Shown here piece after piece: positions 1 through 8,556 of a stretch of DNA of 64,000 nucleotides (position 1 is its first letter; every line of letters starts with the position of its first letter). The position numbers and the translations under genes were made by a program. Location of the stretch: the NCBI RefSeq assembly GCF_005930355.1, contig NZ_VDBO01000014.1:1-64000 (forward strand), in the 5' to 3' direction. The stretch comes from Paenibacillus sinopodophylli (GTDB lineage: Bacteria > Bacillota > Bacilli > Paenibacillales > Paenibacillaceae). The notes below the pieces were generated by a model. That model had not been told where the DNA came from. It ran no database searches and was given only the letters and a program-made list of their open reading frames with translations.

Positions 1-76
1 AACCAACCAACCAACCAACCAACCAACCAACCAACCAACCAACCAACCAACCAACCAACCAACCAACCAACCAACC
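1..76. repeat. AACC tetranucleotide tract
   Basis: Nineteen perfect copies of AACC begin at the first base of the window and stop abruptly. Nothing similar occurs elsewhere in the window. It may be a real microsatellite that continues to the left, or an assembly/contig-edge artefact. Confidence 0.9.
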
Positions 77-117
77 ACTTACCGTGTCGCTAGTCGCGCA
101 CTTCAACACACATCTAT

Positions 118-318
118 AGCTATCCTGCACGTCCGCAGGATAGAGGTAGAAAAACGGTCGTGATTGGCAGCTATCCTGCACTCTGGTAGGATAGCTGCCT
201 TAGATGAGCAGAAAGAGGTGTGTTAAAGATCCCAATTGAGCGACGCTAATGCGAATGTGCAGGATAGGCGGTAAAAAGTGTGCGAGAAGGGCGAAGTTAC
301 TGCAGAAGTATAGGATAG
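118..318. repeat. GCAGGATAG hairpin repeats
   Basis: Two hairpins are built from the same word. CTATCCTGC (120-128) pairs with GCAGGATAG (135-143) over a 6-nt loop. GGCAGCTATCCT (166-177) pairs perfectly with 188-199 over a 10-nt loop. Further copies of the word lie at 259-267 and, with one change, 310-318. No coding sequence overlaps. The word also appears as AGTAGGATAG just before the hairpin array at 37475. It looks like an intergenic repeat family. Confidence 0.6.
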
Positions 319-605
319 ACACTCAACAGTCTAAACAGGTCAGCAGGTTAAGCAGGGAGGGTGTTGTGGAAGACAGTAAATGAGTGGAACTTGCGTGGAA
401 GATCCTCATGCAAATATTGCCTAAGTGTAAATATAAATCTGGAGAAATCAGCCCATGTATGATCAAAATCGGAAAAATAATGATAGAAATGGAGCAAAAT
501 GAAGGTGAAATCATAAGCGATAACCCCATGACATTGTCCAAACGATTTAACCAATGACATACATAGCCGTAAAACGATTGACGAGTCGAAGCCAGTGACG
601 AACAA
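319..605. other. Non-coding stretch, no recognised gene
   Basis: Two minus-strand open frames overlap here (up to 98 codons), but neither has a ribosome site or recognisable motifs. They overlap each other in different frames. No RNA gene or promoter was recognised. Confidence 0.4.
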
Positions 606-687
606 GCATCAAACATCAAACATCAAACATCAAACATCAAGCATCAAGCATCAAGCATCAAACATCAAACATCAAACATCAAACATC
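606..687. repeat. 7-bp tandem repeat (CATCAAA/CATCAAG)
   Basis: About eleven consecutive 7-bp units, mostly ACATCAA with a central block of GCATCAA variants. The unit length is not a multiple needed for coding and no reading frame uses it. It lies about 60-180 bp upstream of the germination operon. Confidence 0.85.
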
Positions 688-863
688 TAGCCTACCTTAC
701 ATACCCCCTTATCACTGTAGTCTTAAAATAAGCAAACGAGGGAATACACATGACGTGCGGTTTCCTCTTTTTGTTGCGATGCTGCAAGCCAGCCATAATA
801 TTCCGCATACATCATTCGCAGTTGGACAAAATACATAATTATGTCATCACTCGGAGGGCAGAC

Positions 864-2375
864 ATGCAGGTTATGACGCAGCAACTTTCCATGCAGTTGC
901 ATGTGAATATCGAGACGATTAAGGAAAGGCTTGGCAATAGCGAGGATCTGATTATTAAAAGCATGACAGGCATCCAAGGCTTGCATGGTGTGCTTGTCTA
1001 TATGGACGGCTTAACAGACTCCACCATTATCCATCATTCGATTCTTGAATTTCTGATATCCAATGAAACGGCATCCGAACAAGAAGCTGTACAACGAACC
1101 GGAATTGAAATGCTGCACTATGTGAAGGAGACCGTTCTAGCTGCAGGTGAGGTTGCGGTTGTCGGATCATTCAATATATTATTCTCTAACCTTTTATCAG
1201 GCGGGGCCATCCTAATGCTGGAGAATTGTTCCGAATGTTTGGCAATCTCTGCGGAAGGATGGAAGGATAGACCGGTAAGCGAGCCTAGCTCTCAAGGTGT
1301 AGTTCGCGGACCGATGGAAGCATTTACGGAAAATATTCGTACGAATACGGCTCTGATTCGCAGAAAAATCAAAGACCCGCAGCTCTGGCTGATCGGAAGA
1401 CAAATCGGAAGCGTCACGCAAACGAATGTTGCCGTCATGTATCTGAACGAAATCGCAGAAAAAAGCTTGGTCGACGAGGTGTTCCGCAGGCTAGACCAAA
1501 TTGAGATCGACAGCATACTCGAGAGCGGGTATATCGAGGATTTCATTCAAGAGAGCTCTTACTCACCGTTCCCGACTGTATACAATACGGAGCGCCCCGA
1601 CACGATTGCAGCGGGATTGCTGGAGGGCAAGGTGGCAATTCTCGTCGATGGCACTCCATTTGTTTTACTTGTTCCGGCATTGTTCATCCAGTTTTTCCAA
1701 TCTGCTGAGGATTATTATCAGCGGGCGGATGTGAGCACGCTGCTGCGGCTGCTTCGTTATGTCAGCTTTCTGATTACGATGCTAGCACCATCGATCTACA
1801 TCGCCATCACTACCTTCCATCAGGAGATGCTGCCGACTGGGCTGCTCATTAACTTGGCAGCCCAGAGGGAAGGAGTACCATTCCCCGCCTTTATCGAGGC
1901 ACTGCTTATGGAGGTTACATTCGAAATCTTACGTGAAGCGGGCGTACGAATGCCTAAAACAGTGGGGCAAGCGGTGTCGATCGTTGGTACGCTCGTCATC
2001 GGTCAAGCGGCCGTGGATGCAGGAATTGTTTCCGCAGTTATGGTTATTATCGTTTCGATAACGGCGATATCCAGCTTCGTGATACCGGCAGTAAACATGT
2101 CCATCTCTGTGCGTATGATCCGGTTTGGCCTTATGGGGCTCGCTGCATCCTTCGGCTTGCTGGGTATTTTGCTTGGTTCTATTTTATTAGTTCTGCATCT
2201 GAATACGCTGCAATCCTTTGGCGTGCCTTATATGCAATCTTTGGCGCCTTTCGAATGGAAGGACCAGAAGGATACCTTATTCCGATTCCCATGGAAGAAC
2301 ATGTTTACGAGGCCGCAGGCAACGGGCAAGCGCAACATGATACGCCAATCCAAATCGTCGAAAACAAGTAAATAA
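864..2375 (+). CDS. GerA-family germinant receptor A subunit
   Basis: Membrane subunit of a spore germinant receptor in the inner spore membrane. Family hallmarks visible are VVRGPMEAF and TALIRRKIKDPQL in the N-terminal half, YSPFPTVYNTERPD, then four or five hydrophobic segments with VPFPAFIEALLMEVTFEILREAG and GQAVSIVGTLVIGQAA. With the ATG at 864 it has 503 residues, about the usual length. That start follows GGAGGG at 853-858 and aligns with the normal GerAA N-terminus. An ATG at 750 would add 38 residues unlike the family, although it has its own weaker GAGGG. First gene of an A-C-small-B operon. Germinant specificity cannot be read from the sequence. Confidence 0.93.
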   Translation: MQVMTQQLSMQLHVNIETIKERLGNSEDLIIKSMTGIQGLHGVLVYMDGLTDSTIIHHSILEFLISNETASEQEAVQRTGIEMLHYVKETVLAAGEVAVVGSFNILFSNLLSGGAILMLENCSECLAISAEGWKDRPVSEPSSQGVVRGPMEAFTENIRTNTALIRRKIKDPQLWLIGRQIGSVTQTNVAVMYLNEIAEKSLVDEVFRRLDQIEIDSILESGYIEDFIQESSYSPFPTVYNTERPDTIAAGLLEGKVAILVDGTPFVLLVPALFIQFFQSAEDYYQRADVSTLLRLLRYVSFLITMLAPSIYIAITTFHQEMLPTGLLINLAAQREGVPFPAFIEALLMEVTFEILREAGVRMPKTVGQAVSIVGTLVIGQAAVDAGIVSAVMVIIVSITAISSFVIPAVNMSISVRMIRFGLMGLAASFGLLGILLGSILLVLHLNTLQSFGVPYMQSLAPFEWKDQKDTLFRFPWKNMFTRPQATGKRNMIRQSKSSKTSK

Positions 2376-2390
2376 AAGAGGTGAAAGCCT

Positions 2391-3599
2391 TTGAGATTCA
2401 TGAAGCAAAGTTTGCTCCTATTGCTGGTTCTTATGACGATAGCTCCGCTTACGACAGGCTGTTGGAACCGCCGTGAGCTTAATGAGCTTGCCATACAGCT
2501 TGGCACATCGATTGATAAGATAGGGGGTCAGTACCGGGTTGCTGTGCAGGTTGTTATTCCAGGGGAAGTATCGGCACGCGCCAGCAGCAGCGGTTTCTCG
2601 CCAGTTACGCTTTACCATGCTACCGCGTCTACTGTATTCGAAGCGTTCCGCAAATTGACGGAAACAAGCTCTAGGAAAATATATTCTGCTCATATACGTG
2701 TGCTCGTATTGGGGGAGTCGCTGGCCAAGGATGGAATTAGCGAGGTGCTCGATATGTTTTCTCGAAATCCAGAGGCACGTACCGATTTTTATTTAATGGT
2801 CGCTCGTAATACCTCCGCGATGCAGGTGCTCAAGACCTTAACATCGCTTGAAAAGATACCCGCTGAGAACTTGTTCTACGCACTTGATACTTCCGCAAAG
2901 ACCTGGGCTCCCACTACAACCGTAACGATAGAGAAGCTTATCGAACAGCTCGTAACAGAGGGTCGCAGCCCTGTGCTTACTGGCGTAAAGATGATAGGCA
3001 ACACACAGCGGGGTGAGGAGCTGAGCAACGTGCAGGAAATCGACCCTGCAGCGCAAACTCGCTTTATTGGACTAGGGGTATTCCGCAGAGACAAGCTTGT
3101 CGGCTGGCTGAATGAGGAGCAAAGCAAGGGCTACAACTATATTTCGAACAATGTAAAAAGCACCGCAGGGCATATGAAATGTCCAAACGGCGGGATCATC
3201 GGTATGGAGACGCTGCGCAACTATACGAAAACTCAAGCTGATATCGTAAATGGAAAGCCGATCATTACTTTAAAGGTCAAAAATGTCTCTTCCATAACGG
3301 ATGTCGAATGCCAAATTGATTTAAAGAAGCCTGAAACGATTGCGGCACTAGAACATGAGTCGGAGCTGAAAATCGAGGGTATTATGAAGGCTGCGGTTGA
3401 GCATGCGAAGCAGACATATGGATTTGATATATTTGGCTTCGGTCATGAATTGTATGAATCACATCCGCGTGTCTGGGAAAAAGAAAAAGAAACATGGAAT
3501 GAGCAATTCAAGCAGCTAGAGGTGAAGTATGAGGTGGAAGTGAAGATCCATAAGATCGGAACGACGAATGATTCTTTTCTTAATTATGTGAAGGAGTAG
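2391..3599 (+). CDS. Ger(x)C-family germinant receptor lipoprotein
   Basis: C subunit of the germinant receptor, a lipoprotein on the outer face of the inner spore membrane. The N-terminus is a lipoprotein signal ending LTTGC (Cys24), followed by WNRRELNEL, which is typical of the family. At 402 residues the length is normal. Start is TTG at 2391, 5 nt after AGAGGTGAAAG and only 15 nt after the A-subunit stop, so the genes are almost certainly cotranscribed. No truncation or missing lipobox residue was seen. Confidence 0.93.
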   Translation: MRFMKQSLLLLLVLMTIAPLTTGCWNRRELNELAIQLGTSIDKIGGQYRVAVQVVIPGEVSARASSSGFSPVTLYHATASTVFEAFRKLTETSSRKIYSAHIRVLVLGESLAKDGISEVLDMFSRNPEARTDFYLMVARNTSAMQVLKTLTSLEKIPAENLFYALDTSAKTWAPTTTVTIEKLIEQLVTEGRSPVLTGVKMIGNTQRGEELSNVQEIDPAAQTRFIGLGVFRRDKLVGWLNEEQSKGYNYISNNVKSTAGHMKCPNGGIIGMETLRNYTKTQADIVNGKPIITLKVKNVSSITDVECQIDLKKPETIAALEHESELKIEGIMKAAVEHAKQTYGFDIFGFGHELYESHPRVWEKEKETWNEQFKQLEVKYEVEVKIHKIGTTNDSFLNYVKE

Positions 3600-3604
3600 T
3601 CGCC

Positions 3605-3832
3605 ATGTCCGCTATTCTGCTTATTAGCCTACTGTGTGCTTGGGCAATCTTTCGGGAATGTATGCCATTGGTGAAGAAAAAGCTTGCTAAGGATGCCGTT
3701 GTATACATGCTACTGCTGCTGACAGGAGCATCACTTAGCATATGTAACATTCGTCTTATAGAAGTTCCAAGTCCCATGCTGCTGCTTCAGGCAGCTTATG
3801 GGCCGCTGCTCAAATGGCTGGGGCTGCAGTAG
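3605..3832 (+). CDS. Small membrane protein within ger operon
   Basis: A 75-residue protein with two hydrophobic segments (about residues 2-17 and 33-48) separated by a basic loop (VKKKLAKD). It starts 5 nt after the gerC-type stop, with AAGGAG overlapping that stop, and ends 20 nt before the B subunit. Spacing and ribosome site make it a real member of the operon. Small two-helix proteins are known as accessory subunits in some Bacillales germinant-receptor operons, so an accessory role is a reasonable inference. No family motif was recognised. Confidence 0.75.
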   Translation: MSAILLISLLCAWAIFRECMPLVKKKLAKDAVVYMLLLLTGASLSICNIRLIEVPSPMLLLQAAYGPLLKWLGLQ

Positions 3833-3852
3833 CTAGAGGGAGGAGGGCTTTG

Positions 3853-4962
3853 ATGGAACCATCGCAGAAGATAGACATCAAACAAATGAAGGTATTGCTC
3901 ATTTTTTTTATTGTGGGCGACCTCATGTGGTTCTTGCCTTCCTTCACGGCAAGTGCCTCGAAGCAGGATGCATGGATATCAGCGATTATCGGAGTAGTTG
4001 TTGGGCTTGGCATTGCTAGCTTCATTTATGGGTTCAGCACCAAATTTCCAGGAATGACGCTCATTGATATTAATCGCCGTGTGTTGGGCCGCTTTGCAGG
4101 TGGCGTACTGTCTTCGTTCTATCTGTTGCATTTATTAATGAATGGCAGTGCGCAGATCCGTGTTATAGGCGATTTCATGACGACACAGATGATGACAGAA
4201 ACGCCAATGCGAGTGGTACTGTTTTTATTTGCCGCAGTGGTTCTCATCTCGATCCGTACAGGCTTGCCGGTTATTGCACGTACAGCACAGGTTTTTTTTA
4301 TGATGTTTGTCGTGCTCTTCACGATACTTTTCTTATTGCTTGTGCCGGAGTCTGAGCCTCATAATCTACTCCCGCTTGCTAGCCATAACACGGCAGAAAT
4401 GATGAGGGGAGGATTTTTTGTTATCGCATTCCCGTTCTGCCAGCTTACCGTTTTTTTAATGCTATTTCCATTGTTGGAGAAGGAGGAAATGACCTTTAAA
4501 TCGTTTATTACGCCTGTCCTATACGGAGGAGCGGCTATTGTACTTGTCGTCACGCTGTCTATTCTGGTGCTGGGCTCTTTCATGACGGAGCATCAAATTT
4601 ATTCAACTTACGTGATGGCCAAAAAAATAAGCATCGGCAATTTCCTGCAGCGTCTGGAAGCGATTCTGGTCATCAATTATTTGCTGTCGACTTATTTTAA
4701 GTGCGTGATCTCCATTTATGCATTTTGCCGCGGCGTGACGATTCTATTTGGATTAAGTGATTATCGCGTGCTGGCGCTTCCGCTTTTTTTGACGATGTTC
4801 GGGACTGCATATGTGGTCTCAAGCGATGTCGTTTTTCTTAACAGCTTGGGACCTGCGTGGGCGTTGTGGGAAATAACAGAATTTCTCGCACTCATACCAT
4901 TCGTATATGCGATGCACCTCATTAGAAGCAGAATAAGTGGAAATCAGCTAGGCTCCTCTTGA
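3853..4962 (+). CDS. GerAB-family germinant receptor B subunit
   Basis: Integral membrane subunit of the germinant receptor, from the amino acid/polyamine/organocation transporter superfamily; it is thought to bind the germinant. About ten hydrophobic segments cover the whole 369 residues, and the N-terminus (KIDIKQMKVLLIFFIVG) and a DINRRVLGRFAGG-type segment fit the family. ATG 3853 follows AGGAGGG at 3841-3847; a longer frame opening at 3814 inside the previous gene lacks such a site. Last gene of the operon, followed by two strong hairpins. Confidence 0.92.
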   Translation: MEPSQKIDIKQMKVLLIFFIVGDLMWFLPSFTASASKQDAWISAIIGVVVGLGIASFIYGFSTKFPGMTLIDINRRVLGRFAGGVLSSFYLLHLLMNGSAQIRVIGDFMTTQMMTETPMRVVLFLFAAVVLISIRTGLPVIARTAQVFFMMFVVLFTILFLLLVPESEPHNLLPLASHNTAEMMRGGFFVIAFPFCQLTVFLMLFPLLEKEEMTFKSFITPVLYGGAAIVLVVTLSILVLGSFMTEHQIYSTYVMAKKISIGNFLQRLEAILVINYLLSTYFKCVISIYAFCRGVTILFGLSDYRVLALPLFLTMFGTAYVVSSDVVFLNSLGPAWALWEITEFLALIPFVYAMHLIRSRISGNQLGSS

Positions 4963-5087
4963 GGTACGATGAATGAGCTCTTGAAGGAATGGCAAGGTCG
5001 GAGTTGACCTTCCTGTTCGTGAGCGTCTGGAATAGGCTCTAGTTTCCGATGCTAATTAGATAGTCAATGAAAGGCATATGAAAACAC

Positions 5088-5137
5088 GAAAGAAGGTACG
5101 GCCTCTGCTTATTAAAGCGGAGGCTGTACCTTCTTTC
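5088..5137. terminator. Long hairpin after the ger operon
   Basis: A 23-bp stem (5088-5110 with 5115-5137) with only two mismatches that are G-U compatible on one strand, and a tiny loop. It lies between the convergent ger operon and trxB and could stop transcription from the ger side. Confidence 0.6.
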
Positions 5138-5148
5138 ATAACACGTTC

Positions 5149-5206
5149 AGGCGCTGCTGCCGCGATGCATCATGCGAACATATGGATGCGGCAGCAGCGC
5201 CTTTCT
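5149..5206. terminator. GC-rich hairpin between ger operon and trxB
   Basis: A perfect 15-bp stem, AGGCGCTGCTGCCGC (5149-5163) with its complement at 5188-5202, and a 24-nt loop. It lies 73 bp beyond the trxB stop and could act in either direction. No long U tract, so efficiency is uncertain. Confidence 0.5.
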
Positions 5207-5274
5207 ATAGTAACTCTCAACACGTTGATTATACCTAATTTGCACGTATTGTACCAGTCTGAATGACGAGAAAA

Positions 5275-6219
5275 TTATACGTTTACCGCTTCGTGAGCTT
5301 GTGATTCCAAGAATCGCTCGCAGTCCAGAGCGGCCATACATCCACTGCCTGCTGCCGTTATGGCTTGGCGGTAATTGCGGTCCTGAACGTCGCCGCATGC
5401 GTATACGCCTGGAATATTCGTCTCTGACGTACCGGGTTTCACAATAATATACCCTTGATCGTCCGTGTCGATTTGTCCGCCGAGGAAGCTTGTATTCGGT
5501 GTATGCCCGATTGTTATGAATACGCCGTCTGTCTCAAGCAGCTCTTCTTCGCCCGTTTCGTTATTGCGTACTTTCAACCCTTGCAGTCCCATGCCTGTTG
5601 CTGCTACTTCAAGCGGTGTACGATTCAGGCTCCATACGATTTTGTCGTTGGCGCGGGCGCGGTCCTGCATGATTTTGGATGCGCGCAAATCGTCGCGGCG
5701 GTGTACGAGTCTAACCTCGGATGCGAATCGGGTAAGGAATACGGCTTCTTCCATAGCGGAGTCGCCGCCGCCGACTACAATAATTTTTTTGCCACGGAAG
5801 AAGAATCCGTCACAAGTCGCACAGGTGCTGACGCCGCGTCCGATATTGTCCTGCTCACCAGGAATGCCAAGGTATTTGGCGGAAGCTCCGGTCGAGATAA
5901 TGATCGACTCCGCTTGCAATTCGCCGATTCCTTCAACGTCGAGGGTGTAAGGGCGTTTGCTGAAGTCCACACTTTTCACAGAGCCGGTTTTGAATGTAGC
6001 GCCGAAACGCTGAGCTTGCTTGCGCATGTTGGACATAAGCTCGCTGCCAAGAATACCGTCAGGGAAACCAGGGAAATTCTCAACCTCGGTAGTCGTCGTG
6101 AGTTGTCCGCCAGGCTGCCACCCTTCAATAACAAGCGGCTCCATGTTTGCACGCGCAAGATAAATGGCAGATGTCAATCCTGCAGGTCCGGTACCAATAA
6201 TAATCGTTTTGTAAGTCAT
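5275..6219 (-). CDS. trxB: Thioredoxin reductase
   Basis: NADPH-dependent flavoenzyme that keeps thioredoxin reduced in the cytoplasm. Visible motifs are the FAD-binding GTGPAGLTSAIY near the N-terminus, the redox-active CATC (Cys133/Cys136), the NADPH-binding GGGDSAMEEA, and the C-terminal FAD motif GVYACGDV. At 314 residues it is full length. The start follows GGAGGAG on the minus strand. It is divergent from a response regulator across about 160 bp, so the two may share control sites. Confidence 0.97.
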   Translation of the reverse strand: MTYKTIIIGTGPAGLTSAIYLARANMEPLVIEGWQPGGQLTTTTEVENFPGFPDGILGSELMSNMRKQAQRFGATFKTGSVKSVDFSKRPYTLDVEGIGELQAESIIISTGASAKYLGIPGEQDNIGRGVSTCATCDGFFFRGKKIIVVGGGDSAMEEAVFLTRFASEVRLVHRRDDLRASKIMQDRARANDKIVWSLNRTPLEVAATGMGLQGLKVRNNETGEEELLETDGVFITIGHTPNTSFLGGQIDTDDQGYIIVKPGTSETNIPGVYACGDVQDRNYRQAITAAGSGCMAALDCERFLESQAHEAVNV

Positions 6220-6301
6220 CTATATTCTCCTCCGTTTCGTAAACACCTAAGATAATAAGTACTACATTAAAATTATTATAATCTAAACATAAAGTCAATA
6301 T

Positions 6302-6344
6302 CGTTCATGCAACGTTCATGTTGGTCATGTATGCTTGCTATAAT
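6302..6344 (+). promoter_or_regulatory. Promoter and 11-bp-spaced direct repeat before response regulator
   Basis: An extended -10 (TGC before TATAAT at 6339-6344) lies 34 nt upstream of the start codon of the response regulator. CGTTCATG occurs twice, at 6302-6309 and 6313-6320, exactly 11 bp apart and overlapping the -35 position. Tandem repeats with 11-bp spacing are typical binding sites of OmpR/PhoB-type regulators, so autoregulation is a fair inference. Confidence 0.5.
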
Positions 6345-6377
6345 GACGGCTTGAGTGAAGACAGGAGGGCGATCGTT

Positions 6378-7052
6378 ATGCCGAAAATAGTAGTCGTAGA
6401 TGATGATCCGAATATTCGCGAGCTGGTAAGCCTTTTTTTGAAAAGAGAAGGTTATCAGGTAGTTGAAGCCATAGATGGTGTAGATGCGTTAGAGAGGCTT
6501 GAATCGGTTCGTCCTGATTGTGCGATTATCGATGTCATGATGCCCCGGATGGACGGATGGGCACTTTGTGCCGCTCTGCGGGAGAGCTATGATATACCAC
6601 TGCTCATGTTGACGGCAAAGGGAGAAACGACGCAGAAGGTGAAAGGCTTTGAGCTTGGTGCAGATGATTATATGGTCAAGCCGTTTGATCCGCCGGAGCT
6701 GGTAGCACGAGTGAAAACCTTGCTCAAGCGATACCGCATAACCGCTTCTCAGCGGGTGGAATTCGGAGCTGTTGTGATGAATCAGGCGGATTTCCACATG
6801 ACTGCGGGCGGAGAGAAGGTTAATCTGCCGCCTAAGGAATTTGAGCTGTTGTTCAAGCTAGCCAGCTACCCTGGCAAAACGTTCGCGCGTGATCAATTGA
6901 TCGAGCAAATTTGGGGAATGGATTATGAGGGCGATGAGCGGACGGTCGATGTTCATATCAAAAGGCTGCGTGACCGCTTTCCCGAAGAGTCCTACCGCTT
7001 CCGCATCGTTACGATTCGCGGTCTCGGGTACAGACTGGAGGAATGGTCATGA
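6378..7052 (+). CDS. OmpR/PhoB-family response regulator
   Basis: Two-component DNA-binding regulator of 224 residues. The receiver domain has the acidic pair DDD at 8-10, the phospho-acceptor Asp52 in IIDVMMPRMDG, and the MLTAKG segment. The C-terminal winged helix includes LPPKEFELLFKL and RTVDVHIKRLRDRF. ATG 6378 follows AGGAGG; an upstream in-frame start at 6318 would overlap the promoter. The stop overlaps the kinase start (ATGA), so the two are translated together. The signal and regulon are unknown. Confidence 0.93.
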   Translation: MPKIVVVDDDPNIRELVSLFLKREGYQVVEAIDGVDALERLESVRPDCAIIDVMMPRMDGWALCAALRESYDIPLLMLTAKGETTQKVKGFELGADDYMVKPFDPPELVARVKTLLKRYRITASQRVEFGAVVMNQADFHMTAGGEKVNLPPKEFELLFKLASYPGKTFARDQLIEQIWGMDYEGDERTVDVHIKRLRDRFPEESYRFRIVTIRGLGYRLEEWS

Positions 7053-8437
7053 TCCGCAGTCTGTATGTTCGCATTACAGCTACGTTCCTCATTATCGTCT
7101 TAATTAGCATTGGCGTCGCTTTTCTTTTCACGAATCAACTGTTCAAGCGCGATGCCAGAGGACAGCTGCCCAATCAGATGGAGAAAGCGATCGTCCGCAT
7201 CGAGCAGCTATACGCGGTTTCCAAGCCTTCATCGATGAAGGAATTTCTGGATGAGGTTTCGGATCAGCAGAGCCTGTCGATCGTTGCAGTCAGCAGCGCG
7301 AACCGACTCGTGCAGGCTGGCGAACGAAGCGAGGCGATGGTGAATAGGCTGACATATGAGCAGCTCGGCAATGTGTTCCGAGGTGGCATGGTCAGCATGG
7401 GCATGTTCAATCGCGAGGAAGGAAGCCCGCCGCAGCCGCCTGCAATGGGGAAGCTGGTACAGTTCGGAAGTGAGAAGTGGGCATTATTCGTACAACTGGA
7501 TTCTTTCCCGCAGAACAGCAATTTTATTTGGACCGCCGCTACGCTTCTGGCTACGCTGCTTGCTGTGGGTAGCGTGTTGATTTTAATTGCCGCAAGATAT
7601 TTAGTGATGCCGCTCAAAATGATGACGAATGCGGCAACGCGTATGTCGGAGGGGGACTTCACCGTTCGGCTTCCTGTCAGACGCGTAGATGAGCTTGGAG
7701 AGCTGGCTGAGGGAATGAACAAGATGGCGCTTAGCTTGTCTCAGCTTGAGATGATGCGGCAGGACTTTGTATCGAACGTCTCTCATGAAATTCAATCGCC
7801 GCTTACGTCCATAGGCGGGTTTGCTGAGGCGCTTCGCAGCGGGGACGTTACCGAAGCGGAGCGGGAGCGCTATATTAGCATTATTAAACAGGAAAGTATG
7901 CGGTTATCTCGTTTAAGCGAGAACCTGCTTAATTTGGCATCATTGGATTCACGGCAGCATCCGTTCCATCCTCAGCCCTATCGATTGGATCGCCAGCTGC
8001 GTGATGTGGTGCTCGCCTGTGAGCCGCAGTGGATGGCGAAGAGGCAGACCGTTGAGCTTCTAATGGAGGAGACGATCATTACAGCGGATTGTGATCAGCT
8101 CAATCAGGTATGGATGAACCTATTCGCTAATAGTATGAAATTTACTCCAGAGGATGGAAAAATCTATTTTGTGTTGAGCGAGCAGGACGGATATGCGGTT
8201 ATCCGAATATCCGATACGGGCATTGGCATTGGCGAGGAGGAACGAGAGCGTATATTCGAGCGGTTCTACAAAGGCGATCTGTCGCGGAACCGCAGTCAAG
8301 GCGGCAGTGGGCTAGGGCTTTCAATCGCTCAAACTGTTGTCCACATTCATGGTGGGAGTATAGAGCTGGACCTGAATGCGAAGCAGCTTGAAGGAGCCAG
8401 CTTCCTTGTGAGGCTTCCGCTTGTATTGCCAGAGTGA
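7049..8437 (+). CDS. Sensor histidine kinase
   Basis: Partner kinase of the preceding regulator. Order of parts in the 462 residues: membrane segment near 8-28, extracellular sensor of about 120 residues, second membrane segment near 155-175, HAMP linker, then the H box NVSHEIQSPLTS with His246, N box NLFANSMKFTPEDG, and G boxes DTGIGIGEEE and GGSGLGLSIA. All catalytic motifs are present. The chosen ATG is 6 nt after GGAGGA and overlaps the regulator stop; an ATG two codons earlier touches the ribosome site. The sensor domain matches no family I recognise. Confidence 0.93.
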   Translation: MIRSLYVRITATFLIIVLISIGVAFLFTNQLFKRDARGQLPNQMEKAIVRIEQLYAVSKPSSMKEFLDEVSDQQSLSIVAVSSANRLVQAGERSEAMVNRLTYEQLGNVFRGGMVSMGMFNREEGSPPQPPAMGKLVQFGSEKWALFVQLDSFPQNSNFIWTAATLLATLLAVGSVLILIAARYLVMPLKMMTNAATRMSEGDFTVRLPVRRVDELGELAEGMNKMALSLSQLEMMRQDFVSNVSHEIQSPLTSIGGFAEALRSGDVTEAERERYISIIKQESMRLSRLSENLLNLASLDSRQHPFHPQPYRLDRQLRDVVLACEPQWMAKRQTVELLMEETIITADCDQLNQVWMNLFANSMKFTPEDGKIYFVLSEQDGYAVIRISDTGIGIGEEERERIFERFYKGDLSRNRSQGGSGLGLSIAQTVVHIHGGSIELDLNAKQLEGASFLVRLPLVLPE

Positions 8438-8526
8438 AAGCCGATTATAGGTTCGACGCATTGCCTAAACATTGTAGGAATGGAAAATCCTCTGCCGAGA
8501 AGGTATGATGGAGGAAGCTAATAACA

Positions 8527-8539
8527 TTCATGCAACGTT
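8527..8539 (+). promoter_or_regulatory. Motif upstream of galU shared with the response-regulator promoter
   Basis: TTCATGCAACGTT here is identical to 6304-6316 in the response-regulator promoter. It lies 17 nt before the galU start and just downstream of a possible -10 (TATGAT, 8504-8509). Possible binding site of the neighbouring regulator; only one half of the 11-bp repeat is conserved here. Confidence 0.35.
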
Positions 8540-8556
8540 TTGGGGGAGAAGCTCGA

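Noticed and set aside
323..619. 98- and 85-codon minus-strand frames
   Set aside because: They overlap each other in different frames, lack ribosome sites and include the 7-bp repeat edge; no motif was seen.
5455..6255. 266-codon plus-strand frame
   Set aside because: Lies antisense to trxB, which has complete family motifs and a good ribosome site.
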